A stretch of DNA of 64,000 bases from Petrimonas sulfuriphila. GTDB taxonomy: Bacteria > Bacteroidota > Bacteroidia > Bacteroidales > Dysgonomonadaceae. Of this stretch, positions 20,206 through 27,494 are shown piece after piece. The notes below the pieces were generated by a model. The model saw only the letters and a list, made by a program, of their open reading frames with translations. It ran no database searches and was not told the origin of the DNA. Each line of letters opens with the position of its first letter. The stretch's first letter is position 1. Both the position numbers and the translations under genes were made by a program. The stretch is from the NCBI GenBank assembly GCA_038561985.1, contig CP073276.1, positions 1,116,001 to 1,180,000 of the forward strand. Direction: 5' to 3'.

Positions 20206-20238
20206 TGTACATATTTTGTCCAAATTAGAGCGAACAAA
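20206..20238. promoter_or_regulatory. Candidate right arm sites
   Basis: TGTACATATTTTGT (20206-20219) repeats directly the motif that begins at 12670. AGCGAACAAA (20229-20238) is the inverse complement of TTTGTTCGCT at 12645-12654. Their matched position near both ends suggests arm-type binding sites of the integrase or its directionality factor. Confidence 0.45.
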
Positions 20239-20276
20239 AAAGGCAAACAGCTTATTTACAGCCGTTTACCTTTTTT
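20236..20276. terminator. Bidirectional terminator supplied by the element to the tRNA
   Basis: AAAAAAGG..AAAC.GCT arms pair with AGC.GTTT..CCTTTTTT around a 7-nt loop, giving a long stem with A and T runs on both sides. It works in either direction. On the minus strand it lies 5 nt beyond the tRNA 3' end, replacing the native terminator that the element pushed away to 12474-12514. On the plus strand it blocks reading from the element into the tRNA. Confidence 0.75.
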
Positions 20277-20280
20277 AAAA

Positions 20281-20293
20281 GTGGTCCCACTTG
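20281..20293. repeat. Right attachment site core, inside the tRNA 3' end
   Basis: GTGGTCCCACTTG covers the acceptor 3' strand and part of the T-arm of the tRNA (minus strand). The identical 13 bases at 12529-12541 mark the other end of the element. The tRNA remains complete, so integration restored it. Confidence 0.8.
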
Positions 20294-20355
20294 GGCTTGA
20301 ACCAAGGACTCCCTGATTATGAGTCAGGTGCTCTAACCAACTGAGCTATGGGACC
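20282..20355 (-). tRNA. tRNA with CAU anticodon (Met, or possibly Ile2)
   Basis: On the minus strand a complete 74-nt cloverleaf can be folded: acceptor GGTCCCA/TGGGACC, D-arm GCTC...GAGC, anticodon arm CCTGA-CTCATAA-TCAGG with anticodon CAT, variable loop GAGTC, T-arm CTTGG-TTCAAGC-CCAAG, discriminator A. CCA is not encoded. CAU reads AUG, but the same gene type can be a tRNA-Ile whose C34 is modified to lysidine; the sequence by eye does not separate them. The gene is the insertion target of the element at 12529-20293. Confidence 0.92.
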
Positions 20356-20386
20356 TTTTCGACAGTTCTTGCGTCGAAAGCGGGTG

Positions 20387-20418
20387 CAATATTACTACTT
20401 TTTTTGCAAATTACCAAA
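20387..20418 (-). promoter_or_regulatory. tRNA promoter, TTTG-N20-TAATATTG
   Basis: On the minus strand TTTG (20415-20418) and TAATATTG (20387-20394; 7 of 8 to TAnnTTTG, A for T at position 5) are 20 nt apart, the spacing expected for the Bacteroidetes vegetative sigma factor. Transcription would start near 20380, 25 nt before the tRNA. Confidence 0.65.
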
Positions 20419-20529
20419 CCGGAATGCATTAAACTGATCGGAATAAAAGAAAAATGTTTAATTGAAAAGATTAATGATTTTTTCACACTTATTATTCTTA
20501 CAATAGTTCGTTAAAAATATAGTTTAGAG

Positions 20530-21741
20530 TCACGCAGCAATGGCTGCAAACTCAATGAGTTCCTTGACAAGTTTATCATTTAATCTTCTGTTCGGTTTAA
20601 TGCCAGACACGCAAATAAATCGTTCAAGCAAGTAGGCATTGTGTATCATTGTTTTACATGATGCCATCGAAAAGGGGATGCCTCTCTCCTTTGCCAGTAC
20701 CTTTGCCAGGTTGACTGAGGTAAGTGATGCATTAAAGTTGAACGATAGCTTTGCCACGTCCCTTGCCTGCGATTGCATCAGTCCGGTGAAGCCTTTGGCA
20801 TCCCTGAAGCAAAACTCGATCTGAAAACGGGTGCGGTAAAATTCTATGACATCTTTTCCACTCATCTCAGGATTGGTAGAGAAGAACAGTTTTGGTTTTT
20901 TCCCATCTTTGAAATACCAGATGACAAGCCTGACCATCTGTTTAAGTGATTTGGAATAGGCTACCAGGGTGTAGAGATCACCGTTGTCAATGTTGATCTT
21001 TTGCACTCTGGTTGTATCCAGGTTGGCCAAGTCAATCTTCCCGTCGTAGAGTTTAGGCCTGCCTTTCTTTCCGGTTGGTTTTTGCAGTGTTGGATAATAG
21101 AGTGCGGCGTCATCCCTGAAACGGCTGACCAGGTCAAACTTCATCTCTTGCAGACCCATAACGAAGTTGTTCTTTGCGAAGTAGGCATCGGCAACCACGT
21201 GACGGCTTGCCCGATGGAGTTTCTCCTGCATCGATTCAAGGACCAGCAGGTACCAGTCGATCAGGTTGGCCTCGCGACTCTCCAGGGTTTGACGGTCCGG
21301 GGTCTGAACCGCCTGTAGACTGATGCAATCCTTGTTGTCAATGTCGATAAGGCCAACACCCAGGATTTCCAATCCTCTTTTCGCCTGACCGGCTGCACCC
21401 GACCAGAAGTAACCAATCCAAGGGGTATTCTTTCCTGATTTGGATATATAACTGGGATCAATGGCAATGGCCTTGCGGTCTCCGGTTAATACCCTATCAG
21501 ACAAGGATAAGTTAAACTCCAGCCAATCAAAATCCTTCGAGAAGTTCTGGCGGAATCGCTGTTCACACGACTTGCCATATCTCCCTAATTGTAGGAAATT
21601 AATCCTCCCGGGAATGACCAGATACAAAATAAGCGTCTCCATAAGGAATGATTTGAAACTTTTGTTTAACTTCGTAGCTAGTTCACCAAGAACATCACTA
21701 CAGATACCTCTATATTGGTTAAGTATGCTGGTTTTATCCAT
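20530..21741 (-). CDS. IS4-family DDE transposase
   Basis: A 403-aa transposase with the DDE catalytic residues in context: AIDPSYIS (first Asp, near 95), VVADAYFAKN (second Asp, near 187) and the IS4-family YREK signature in FYRTRFQIEFCFRDAK (Tyr-x2-Arg-x3-Glu-x6-Lys, near 305). Length and motif spacing are normal and the frame is intact, so it may be active. It lies just beyond the tRNA promoter. I looked for terminal inverted repeats and a target duplication in the 150 nt on each side and found none convincing, so the element limits are not given. It may be a domesticated or end-decayed copy. Confidence 0.9.
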   Translation of the reverse strand: MDKTSILNQYRGICSDVLGELATKLNKSFKSFLMETLILYLVIPGRINFLQLGRYGKSCEQRFRQNFSKDFDWLEFNLSLSDRVLTGDRKAIAIDPSYISKSGKNTPWIGYFWSGAAGQAKRGLEILGVGLIDIDNKDCISLQAVQTPDRQTLESREANLIDWYLLVLESMQEKLHRASRHVVADAYFAKNNFVMGLQEMKFDLVSRFRDDAALYYPTLQKPTGKKGRPKLYDGKIDLANLDTTRVQKINIDNGDLYTLVAYSKSLKQMVRLVIWYFKDGKKPKLFFSTNPEMSGKDVIEFYRTRFQIEFCFRDAKGFTGLMQSQARDVAKLSFNFNASLTSVNLAKVLAKERGIPFSMASCKTMIHNAYLLERFICVSGIKPNRRLNDKLVKELIEFAAIAA

Positions 21742-21937
21742 CTTTATTAGGCTTTCGTCAGCTATAAAGATACTGATAATCAGCTACTTAACCATCTTTT
21801 TTATGTTAAATTATGTTATGTAAATCATTGAATTTTAATTAGTTAATTGAATATTTACCGAAGTATTGATTCTTATTTTTACACCGCATAAAATGCAGAA
21901 ACAAAAAAATAAGATCACAACTTCAAAAACAAAAAAA

Positions 21938-22372
21938 ATGGAAGAATTAACATTCCGCGTAAAAGCGCACAGTGAAAATCCCACAAAAACTGTGGTAAAA
22001 GCGAGAACTTTTAAGATGATTATAGACGAACCTACCGATCTGGGAGGAACAAACGATGGCCCAAACCCGGTTGAATACGTGTTGGCCGCTTTATCCGGTT
22101 GCCTTAACGTCATGTGCCATATTGTGGCCCAGGAAATGAATATAAAACTCAAGGGAGTAGAAATAAAAATATCGGGAGCATTGAATCCGGAGAAATTGTT
22201 TGGAAAAGAGACCGAAAATCGTGCGGGTTATAAATCGATACATGTAGAAATCAAGCCCGACACCGATACCGATAAAGATACATTACAGAAATGGATACAA
22301 ACGGTTGAAGCACGTTGTCCGGTTAGCGATAACCTGACTAATCCTACACCGGTACATATAGCTTTGGCATAA
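21938..22372 (+). CDS. OsmC/Ohr-family protein
   Basis: A 144-aa OsmC-like protein. The ATG at 21938 is chosen over an in-frame start at 21866, because the earlier one adds a basic AT-rich stretch and family alignment starts at EELTFRVKAHSENP. The two redox cysteines are in ALSGCLNVM (near residue 58) and EARCPVSDN (near 128), the usual pair for thiol-dependent reduction of organic hydroperoxides in the cytoplasm. It is a single-gene unit on the plus strand, with ispG convergent 8 nt beyond its stop. Confidence 0.88.
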   Translation: MEELTFRVKAHSENPTKTVVKARTFKMIIDEPTDLGGTNDGPNPVEYVLAALSGCLNVMCHIVAQEMNIKLKGVEIKISGALNPEKLFGKETENRAGYKSIHVEIKPDTDTDKDTLQKWIQTVEARCPVSDNLTNPTPVHIALA

Positions 22373-22380
22373 AGAGGCCC

Positions 22381-24225
22381 TTACGGCTCTATCCAGTCCC
22401 CGTTATCCTTGATCAGCTGGATTAGGTGTTCTACGGCTTCCTCCTGTGGAATATTTTTCTCCACCAGTTCTTTCTTCCTATAGAGCGATATCTTACCGTG
22501 TTCTGCCCCCACGTAACCATAATCTGCATCGGCCATCTCACCCGGACCATTCACAATGCAACCCATCACCCCGATCTTCAGGTGTCTCAGGTGAGAGAAA
22601 TGTTTCTTTACCAGCGCTACAGTCGTCCGCAAGTCGAAAAGCGTGCGTCCGCAGCTGGGACAAGAGATAAACTCCGTTTTGCTGGTGCGTACACGGGCAG
22701 CCTGAAGAATGCCAAAGGCATAGGAGTCGAGTTCGGCAATATCGATTTTCCCCGTGTTGGATATCATGATCCCGTTACCGAAACCATCCAGCAGAACAGT
22801 TCCAAAATCAATCCCCCCTTTAACCTGGATATCCTCTGCCACGTCTTCCGAATAACTGCGCTGCAGCACTACCGGAATATCACAGTGTCCGTTCAGCAAT
22901 TTATGGAAAAATGCTCGCTGCTCTCCCACTCCGTTCACGTGGCTGGTCTGGAGTATAACGACCAACTTTTCCGTGTTTTTCAGCACGGATAAAACTTCAT
23001 CTGTCAGTTGTGGATAGGAAAGTTGTAGAAACTTGACTGCCGCCTGGCACTCCTTGATATCCGAAATATTTCCGGCAGTAAACATCGGGAAGTTATCGAT
23101 CCTGTCTTCCCAGTTTGGGAAATCTACTATTGACTTCATCCCTTTGGGAAAATTACCGGGAACGTTGTCACCCACGTATATGTAATCTGGAATGAAATGC
23201 GGATTGATCGACATGTCGGCTATTGCATTTCTGTCGGAGATAACCACCGGAACAAATCCTCCACCGATATTTCTCACGGCACGCGTTTCTCGTTTGTCCG
23301 TAGAGAAGGGGGAGAATCCGGGATAGAGTTCACCCAATATGGGCTTATGTCCTTCTCTCTTCGCCACATAGTCTACTATTTTTCGGGCTACGGGGACTTC
23401 CGCTTCGGGATCTTCGCTCAGCGACACCCGGACGGTATCGCCCAAGCCGTCGGAGAGCAACGCTCCGATACCTACAGCCGATTTCATTCTCCCGTCTTCA
23501 CCATCACCTGCTTCGGTCACACCCAGATGCAACGGAAAATGGATATTTTCCTTATCCATTCTGTCTACCAACAAACGAACGGCTTTGGTCATTAGCAATG
23601 TGTTAGACGCTTTCATCGATATAACAATATCGGTAAAACCTTCATCCAGAGCGATACGCAGGTACTCCATGCAGGATTCTACCATCCCTTCTGGGGTGTC
23701 ACCAAAACGGGTCATGATCCGGTCCGATAGTGATCCGTGATTGACACCGATCCGCACCGCTGTACCGTGTTCTTTACAAACCTGTAGGAAAGGAACTACC
23801 TTGGAACGGATCTTTTCCAATTCCTGTACATACTCCTCATCGGTATATTCCACTACGGCAAACGTTTTTTGCTTGTCGACGAAGTTCCCGGGATTGATAC
23901 GTACTTTTTCGGCAACGGTAGCTGCCACGTGCGCAGCACGCGGATTAAAATGAATGTCAGCCGAAAGCGGCGTACTGTATCCTTTTTCCCTTAATTGCTG
24001 ATGAATAAGTCTTAAGTTTTCCGCTTCACGAACACCTTGCGTGGTTAACCGGATCAGGTCGGCTCCCGCGGCGATAATCCTTTCGCATTGAGCAACACTG
24101 CCTTCGGTGTCGAGAGTGTTGGTATTGGTCATTGTTTGCACAACAACCGGATGATTCCCGCCCATGGTGATGTTTCCAATATGTACATCGATGGTTGGAC
24201 GGCGGTGATAATTGAAATAATCCAT
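22381..24225 (-). CDS. ispG: 4-hydroxy-3-methylbut-2-en-1-yl diphosphate synthase (IspG/GcpE)
   Basis: Enzyme of the MEP isoprenoid pathway that converts MEcPP to HMBPP. At 614 aa it is the long form with an extra domain inserted between the TIM barrel and the iron-sulfur domain, as in Bacteroidota, Chlamydiae and plants. The N-terminus reads GNITMGGNHPVVVQTMTNT with the barrel to about residue 280. The [4Fe-4S] ligands are in ISCPSCGRTLFD (near 520) and GCIVNGPGEM (near 560). A VOC-family gene lies upstream on the same strand with a 47-nt gap. Identification is firm. Confidence 0.96.
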   Translation of the reverse strand: MDYFNYHRRPTIDVHIGNITMGGNHPVVVQTMTNTNTLDTEGSVAQCERIIAAGADLIRLTTQGVREAENLRLIHQQLREKGYSTPLSADIHFNPRAAHVAATVAEKVRINPGNFVDKQKTFAVVEYTDEEYVQELEKIRSKVVPFLQVCKEHGTAVRIGVNHGSLSDRIMTRFGDTPEGMVESCMEYLRIALDEGFTDIVISMKASNTLLMTKAVRLLVDRMDKENIHFPLHLGVTEAGDGEDGRMKSAVGIGALLSDGLGDTVRVSLSEDPEAEVPVARKIVDYVAKREGHKPILGELYPGFSPFSTDKRETRAVRNIGGGFVPVVISDRNAIADMSINPHFIPDYIYVGDNVPGNFPKGMKSIVDFPNWEDRIDNFPMFTAGNISDIKECQAAVKFLQLSYPQLTDEVLSVLKNTEKLVVILQTSHVNGVGEQRAFFHKLLNGHCDIPVVLQRSYSEDVAEDIQVKGGIDFGTVLLDGFGNGIMISNTGKIDIAELDSYAFGILQAARVRTSKTEFISCPSCGRTLFDLRTTVALVKKHFSHLRHLKIGVMGCIVNGPGEMADADYGYVGAEHGKISLYRKKELVEKNIPQEEAVEHLIQLIKDNGDWIEP

Positions 24226-24272
24226 TATAAATTGTTTTACGTGAGAAATAAACGCCCGAACTGCGCAAATGT

Positions 24273-24641
24273 TTAGAGTATTTCAATCCAGTATCCGTCC
24301 GGATCAACGATAAAATACAAACCCATGGATTCATTTTCATAACACACACAGCCCATTTCTTTGTGATAGGCTCTTATCCGATCGTAATCTCCCGCTACCC
24401 GTACACACAGGTGCTGCTCATTGTCGCCCATGTTGTAAGGCCTGTCCCAATCCCGTAGCCAGGTCAGTTCAAGGGTAAAACCGGTTTCACCGTCGCCCAG
24501 ATAAACCAGGACAAACGATCCATCAGAAGCTTCTTTTCTTCTCACCTCTTTCAAACCCAGAGCCTTATCATAAAACTCGATACTTCTCTGAAGATCAAAC
24601 ACATTGATATTGTAATGATCAAATCTGCTTTTAATTTTCAT
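24273..24641 (-). CDS. VOC-family protein, lactoylglutathione-lyase-like
   Basis: A 122-aa vicinal-oxygen-chelate protein of the glyoxalase I type. Four metal ligands can be placed: His in FDHYNINV (near 8), Glu in TLELTW (near 59), His in EQHLCVRV (near 76) and Glu in GYWIEIL at the end. That makes a metal-dependent lyase or isomerase likely, possibly methylglyoxal detoxification. Bacteroidales generally lack glutathione, so the natural thiol or substrate is uncertain. It precedes ispG by 47 nt on the same strand and may share its transcript. Confidence 0.85.
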   Translation of the reverse strand: MKIKSRFDHYNINVFDLQRSIEFYDKALGLKEVRRKEASDGSFVLVYLGDGETGFTLELTWLRDWDRPYNMGDNEQHLCVRVAGDYDRIRAYHKEMGCVCYENESMGLYFIVDPDGYWIEIL

Positions 24642-24727
24642 ATTGTTTTTAAACTGTTTATTCTGTTGGAACCCGGAACCAATATACCGGAAACCCCGCG
24701 CCTGTTGTAAGCGCTAATGACTCCTTT

Positions 24728-25453
24728 TTATAATTCAAACGACTGTCCTTTTTTATACACGTTGAGATAGGTGCAGTTCTGCAATCGGGCGTACCGGCTG
24801 AATGCATTGACTTTTTCGTAATTTTCTCCAAAATGCATGGGCAGAAAATAATCAGTAGATATCCTGTTGACCAACTGTTCCGCTCCACGCATGTAGTCCC
24901 TTCCCAACCGGGGATCAACGGGAAACATCGCCAGATAAAGCTGATCTACATTTTCCGCCAGCAGTTCCAGCTGACAAAGATAACTATTTTCATAACCCGT
25001 GGACTCAAGCAGGGGAACTTCTTCATTCCAGTGCCAATTGTTGAGATCTCCGGCATGAAAAAAGCGCTTCCCCGAGACATTGACCACAAACGATCCTCCG
25101 GTATCTGTGGAACCGAATGCTTTTACTTTTATCCGGTTGTCTTCGTACTCCTCTAGTTTATCGAGAAAAACGATGTTTTGATAAACCAATATCTCCCGGC
25201 TATCCATCACCTCTTTTGAAAAAATATACTTCACGTTTGTCTTGTTTAACCCCCATTTCAATATTTCCGGATTGAAGTGATCGGGATGTGAATGGGTACA
25301 GAAAACGTATAGGTCCTCCGGCTTTTCAAGCAGGTAATCACTTATCCAAAAACGTCCGTCGTCTCTTTTTTCGTCTTTGTAAAAATCGAAAACGATTGAA
25401 AAACCATCAAATTCAAGCAGATAACAACTGTGAAAAATATAGGTGACTGTCAT
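24728..25453 (-). CDS. MBL-fold metal-dependent hydrolase
   Basis: A 241-aa cytoplasmic metallo-beta-lactamase-fold protein. The signature is FCTHSHPDHFNPE (HxHxDH, near residue 53), followed by FFHAGDLNNWHW (third His and bridging Asp, near 132) and a C-terminal PMHFGENYE (near 205). It resembles UlaG-like or YfjN-like hydrolases; the substrate is unknown. Codon use is ordinary. Upstream stands the divergent aquaporin promoter region. Confidence 0.85.
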   Translation of the reverse strand: MTVTYIFHSCYLLEFDGFSIVFDFYKDEKRDDGRFWISDYLLEKPEDLYVFCTHSHPDHFNPEILKWGLNKTNVKYIFSKEVMDSREILVYQNIVFLDKLEEYEDNRIKVKAFGSTDTGGSFVVNVSGKRFFHAGDLNNWHWNEEVPLLESTGYENSYLCQLELLAENVDQLYLAMFPVDPRLGRDYMRGAEQLVNRISTDYFLPMHFGENYEKVNAFSRYARLQNCTYLNVYKKGQSFEL

Positions 25454-25519
25454 AATTTACATCTTAACTTATCTTTATAACAATTCTACGGAATTTTGTT
25501 CATCTTAAGGGCTATAAAA

Positions 25520-25550
25520 TTTGATAAAAACTGTAAAAAGCATACCTTTG
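25520..25550 (+). promoter_or_regulatory. Promoter TTTG-N19-TACCTTTG with a long leader
   Basis: TTTG (25520-25523) and TACCTTTG (25543-25550, a full TAnnTTTG match) are 19 nt apart. Transcription would begin near 25557, leaving a leader of about 165 nt before the aquaporin gene at 25723. The leader contains several very short open frames. A second possible -7 box, TAATTTTG, is at 25671-25678. Confidence 0.55.
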
Positions 25551-25722
25551 TGAATGAGTGCCTAGTGAATGATGAAAAGGTAAAAAATGGGCAAAAAAAC
25601 GTAAATGGGGAATTTATCACCGTTTGTTTTATTAGCTCAAGTATTCTTCTGCATAAACCTTAATTCTGCTTAATTTTGGTTTTACCTATGTTTAATTTCA
25701 ACAAAAATTCATTCAAAAAGTT

Positions 25723-26406
25723 ATGAAAAAGTATTTAGCAGAAATGATCGGTACGATGGTACTGGTGTTGATGGGCTGCGGAGCAGCCGTGTTTGCAGGT
25801 GCTGGCCAGCCTTTCGACCCGGTAGGGACATTGGGCGTAGCCTTTGCGTTCGGACTCTCTGTAGTGGCCATGGCTTACACTATCGGCAGTATTTCGGGAT
25901 GCCACATTAACCCCGCTATCACGTTGGGCGTTTTGTTGACCGGCCGGATGAGCGGGAAAGATGCGGGATTGTACATTGTATTCCAAATTATAGGCGCCAT
26001 TTTAGGCTCTGCTATTCTTTGGTTTTTGGCAAAAGAATCGGGCTCAACCACTACGCTTACGGGTGCTAACGGTTTTGCAGAAGGACAAATGGCTCAGGCT
26101 TTCGTTGCAGAAACGATATTTACCTTTATTTTTGTTCTGGTTGTGCTTGGAGTTACAGCAAAAAACGGACTGAACAAGTTTGCCGGCCTGGCGATAGGCC
26201 TTGCATTGGTGCTGGTACACATCGTTTGTATTCCCATCACGGGGACTTCCGTTAATCCAGCGCGAAGCATCGGACCGGCTATCTTCCAAGGAGGTGCTGC
26301 ACTTGCTCAACTTTGGGTGTTCATCGTAGCGCCTTTTCTGGGTGCAGTTATCGCAGCCTTCGTCTGGAAAGGAATTACCGTTGAAAACGAAATGGAAACA
26401 ACCTGA
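25723..26406 (+). CDS. MIP-family aquaporin
   Basis: A 227-aa inner-membrane channel of the major intrinsic protein family with six membrane helices and the two pore half-helices, HINPAITLG (near residue 64) and SVNPARSIGP (near 186), both with intact NPA. The length, the short loops and the Arg after the second NPA point to a water channel (AqpZ type) rather than a glycerol facilitator; no glpK or glpD neighbour is present. It has its own promoter and stands alone. Confidence 0.92.
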   Translation: MKKYLAEMIGTMVLVLMGCGAAVFAGAGQPFDPVGTLGVAFAFGLSVVAMAYTIGSISGCHINPAITLGVLLTGRMSGKDAGLYIVFQIIGAILGSAILWFLAKESGSTTTLTGANGFAEGQMAQAFVAETIFTFIFVLVVLGVTAKNGLNKFAGLAIGLALVLVHIVCIPITGTSVNPARSIGPAIFQGGAALAQLWVFIVAPFLGAVIAAFVWKGITVENEMETT

Positions 26407-26430
26407 ATCGCATGATTCACCTTGCAGAAA

Positions 26431-26462
26431 CCTTATTTTTGAGTAAAAAGCACAAAATAAGG
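26431..26462. repeat. 9-bp inverted repeat after the aquaporin gene
   Basis: CCTTATTTT (26431-26439) and AAAATAAGG (26454-26462) form a perfect stem with a 14-nt loop. No T-run follows, so it is only a weak terminator candidate for the aquaporin transcript. Confidence 0.4.
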
Positions 26463-26524
26463 CGAGGGAAAGAACATATTTGATCTTTATTTGTTTAGAT
26501 GTTTATAAGTTTGCACATTATTTG

Positions 26525-26532
26525 TACTTTTG
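26525..26532 (+). promoter_or_regulatory. Candidate fabI -7 box TACTTTTG
   Basis: Full match to TAnnTTTG, with TTTA (26502-26505) at 19 nt upstream as a possible -33. Transcript start near 26539 gives a 27-nt leader to the fabI ATG at 26566. Confidence 0.45.
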
Positions 26533-26565
26533 TGCAGTTTTTTATTTCATAAACAAAAAGTCAAA

Positions 26566-27417
26566 ATGAATCACAATTTATTAAAAGGCAAAAGAGGCAT
26601 TATTTTTGGGGCGTTGAACGATCAGTCCATCGCTTGGAAAGTGGCCGAACGAGCCGTTGAAGAAGGGGCAACCATCACATTGTCGAATACTCCTGTTGCC
26701 GTGCGGATGGGAGACACAAACAAACTGGGCGAAAAGCTCAATGCCGAGATTCTTCCTGCCGATGCTACCAACGTAGAAGACCTGGAAATGGTTTTTGCTA
26801 AATCGGTAGAGATACTGGGCGGAAAAATTGATTTTGTACTTCACTCCATAGGCATGTCGCCCAATGTGCGTAAAAAGCGCACGTATGACGACCTCGATTA
26901 CGATTTACTGAACAAGACACTGGATATTTCAGCCATCTCCTTCCATAAGATGTTGCAGGTAGCCCGCAAGCTGGATGCTATTCAGCGGGGAGGTTCCATC
27001 CTTGCTCTCACTTACGTTGCCGCACAGCGCGTATTTTACGGCTACAACGATATGGCGGATGCCAAAGCGTTGCTGGAATCGATAACGCGGAGTTTTGGCT
27101 ATATTTACGGCCGCGACAAAGGGGTTCGGGTGAACACCATTTCACAATCGCCGACCATGACCACTGCCGGAAGTGGAGTAAAAGGGATGACCGACCTGAT
27201 GGATTTCTCCGAAAGAATGGCTCCCATCGGAAATGCCGACGCGGACGATTGTGCCGATTACTGTGTAGTGATGTTTTCCGACCTCACCCGCAAGGTAACC
27301 ATGCAAAACCTGTACAACGACGGAGGATTCTCCAGCATGGGGATGAGCCTCAGGGCAATGAAACAGTACAGCAATGGCCTTGATGAAAACACGACGCTTT
27401 CAGACAGTGAAAGTTGA
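26566..27417 (+). CDS. fabI: Enoyl-[acyl-carrier-protein] reductase FabI
   Basis: NADH-dependent enoyl-ACP reductase (283 aa from the ATG at 26566; an upstream in-frame start at 26530 lies inside the promoter and is rejected). It reduces the trans-2 double bond in the last step of each fatty-acid elongation cycle. It is a short-chain dehydrogenase with the FabI-specific cofactor loop GIIFGALNDQSIAW at the N-terminus, LHSIGMSP, and the catalytic Tyr-x6-Lys in FYGYNDMADAKALLES (near 160). The C-terminus (NLYNDGGFSSMGM) is typical. The transcript ends at the terminator at 27443-27477. Confidence 0.95.
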   Translation: MNHNLLKGKRGIIFGALNDQSIAWKVAERAVEEGATITLSNTPVAVRMGDTNKLGEKLNAEILPADATNVEDLEMVFAKSVEILGGKIDFVLHSIGMSPNVRKKRTYDDLDYDLLNKTLDISAISFHKMLQVARKLDAIQRGGSILALTYVAAQRVFYGYNDMADAKALLESITRSFGYIYGRDKGVRVNTISQSPTMTTAGSGVKGMTDLMDFSERMAPIGNADADDCADYCVVMFSDLTRKVTMQNLYNDGGFSSMGMSLRAMKQYSNGLDENTTLSDSES

Positions 27418-27442
27418 GGCAGGCTCCCATAAATGACAATTT

Positions 27443-27477
27443 AATAGCTTCGGACAGTGTATCGAAGCTATTTTTTT
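27443..27477 (+). terminator. fabI terminator
   Basis: AATAGCTTCG (27443-27452) pairs with CGAAGCTATT (27463-27472) around a 10-nt loop, and seven T follow at 27471-27477. The next promoter box begins 2 nt later. Confidence 0.88.
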
Positions 27478-27478
27478 A

Positions 27479-27486
27479 TATTTTTG
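27479..27486 (+). promoter_or_regulatory. -7 box TATTTTTG directly behind the fabI terminator
   Basis: The box matches TAnnTTTG and ends 8 nt before the ATG at 27495. Transcription would begin at about 27493, giving a leaderless or nearly leaderless mRNA. No -33 element is seen because that region is the terminator stem. Confidence 0.4.
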
Positions 27487-27494
27487 TGTTCGTT

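Larger units (their letters stand above)
12529..20293. mobile_element. Integrative element in a tRNA 3' end, with replication module and terminase-small-subunit-like gene
   Basis: The boundaries are the two 13-bp copies of GTGGTCCCACTTG: one inside the tRNA 3' end (20281-20293), one alone at 12529-12541. Inside lie a tyrosine integrase, an HTH protein, a RepA-like ATPase, a primase-like protein, a small protein resembling terminase small subunits, five unknown small genes and two repeat arrays. Base composition is AT-rich compared with the GC-richer glycan operon to its left. No capsid, tail, relaxase, toxin or resistance gene is visible. The set resembles phage satellites (PICI-like) or minimal replicating islands. 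This class assignment is inference; the boundaries and integrase are directly supported. Confidence 0.85.

Noticed and set aside
20420-21860. Terminal inverted repeats for the IS4-type transposase
   Set aside because: Only a short AATGATTT match was found on the two sides, too weak to define ends or a target duplication.
24658-24918. 86-codon frame overlapping the MBL hydrolase
   Set aside because: Shadow of the hydrolase in a second frame of the same strand, with no family resemblance.
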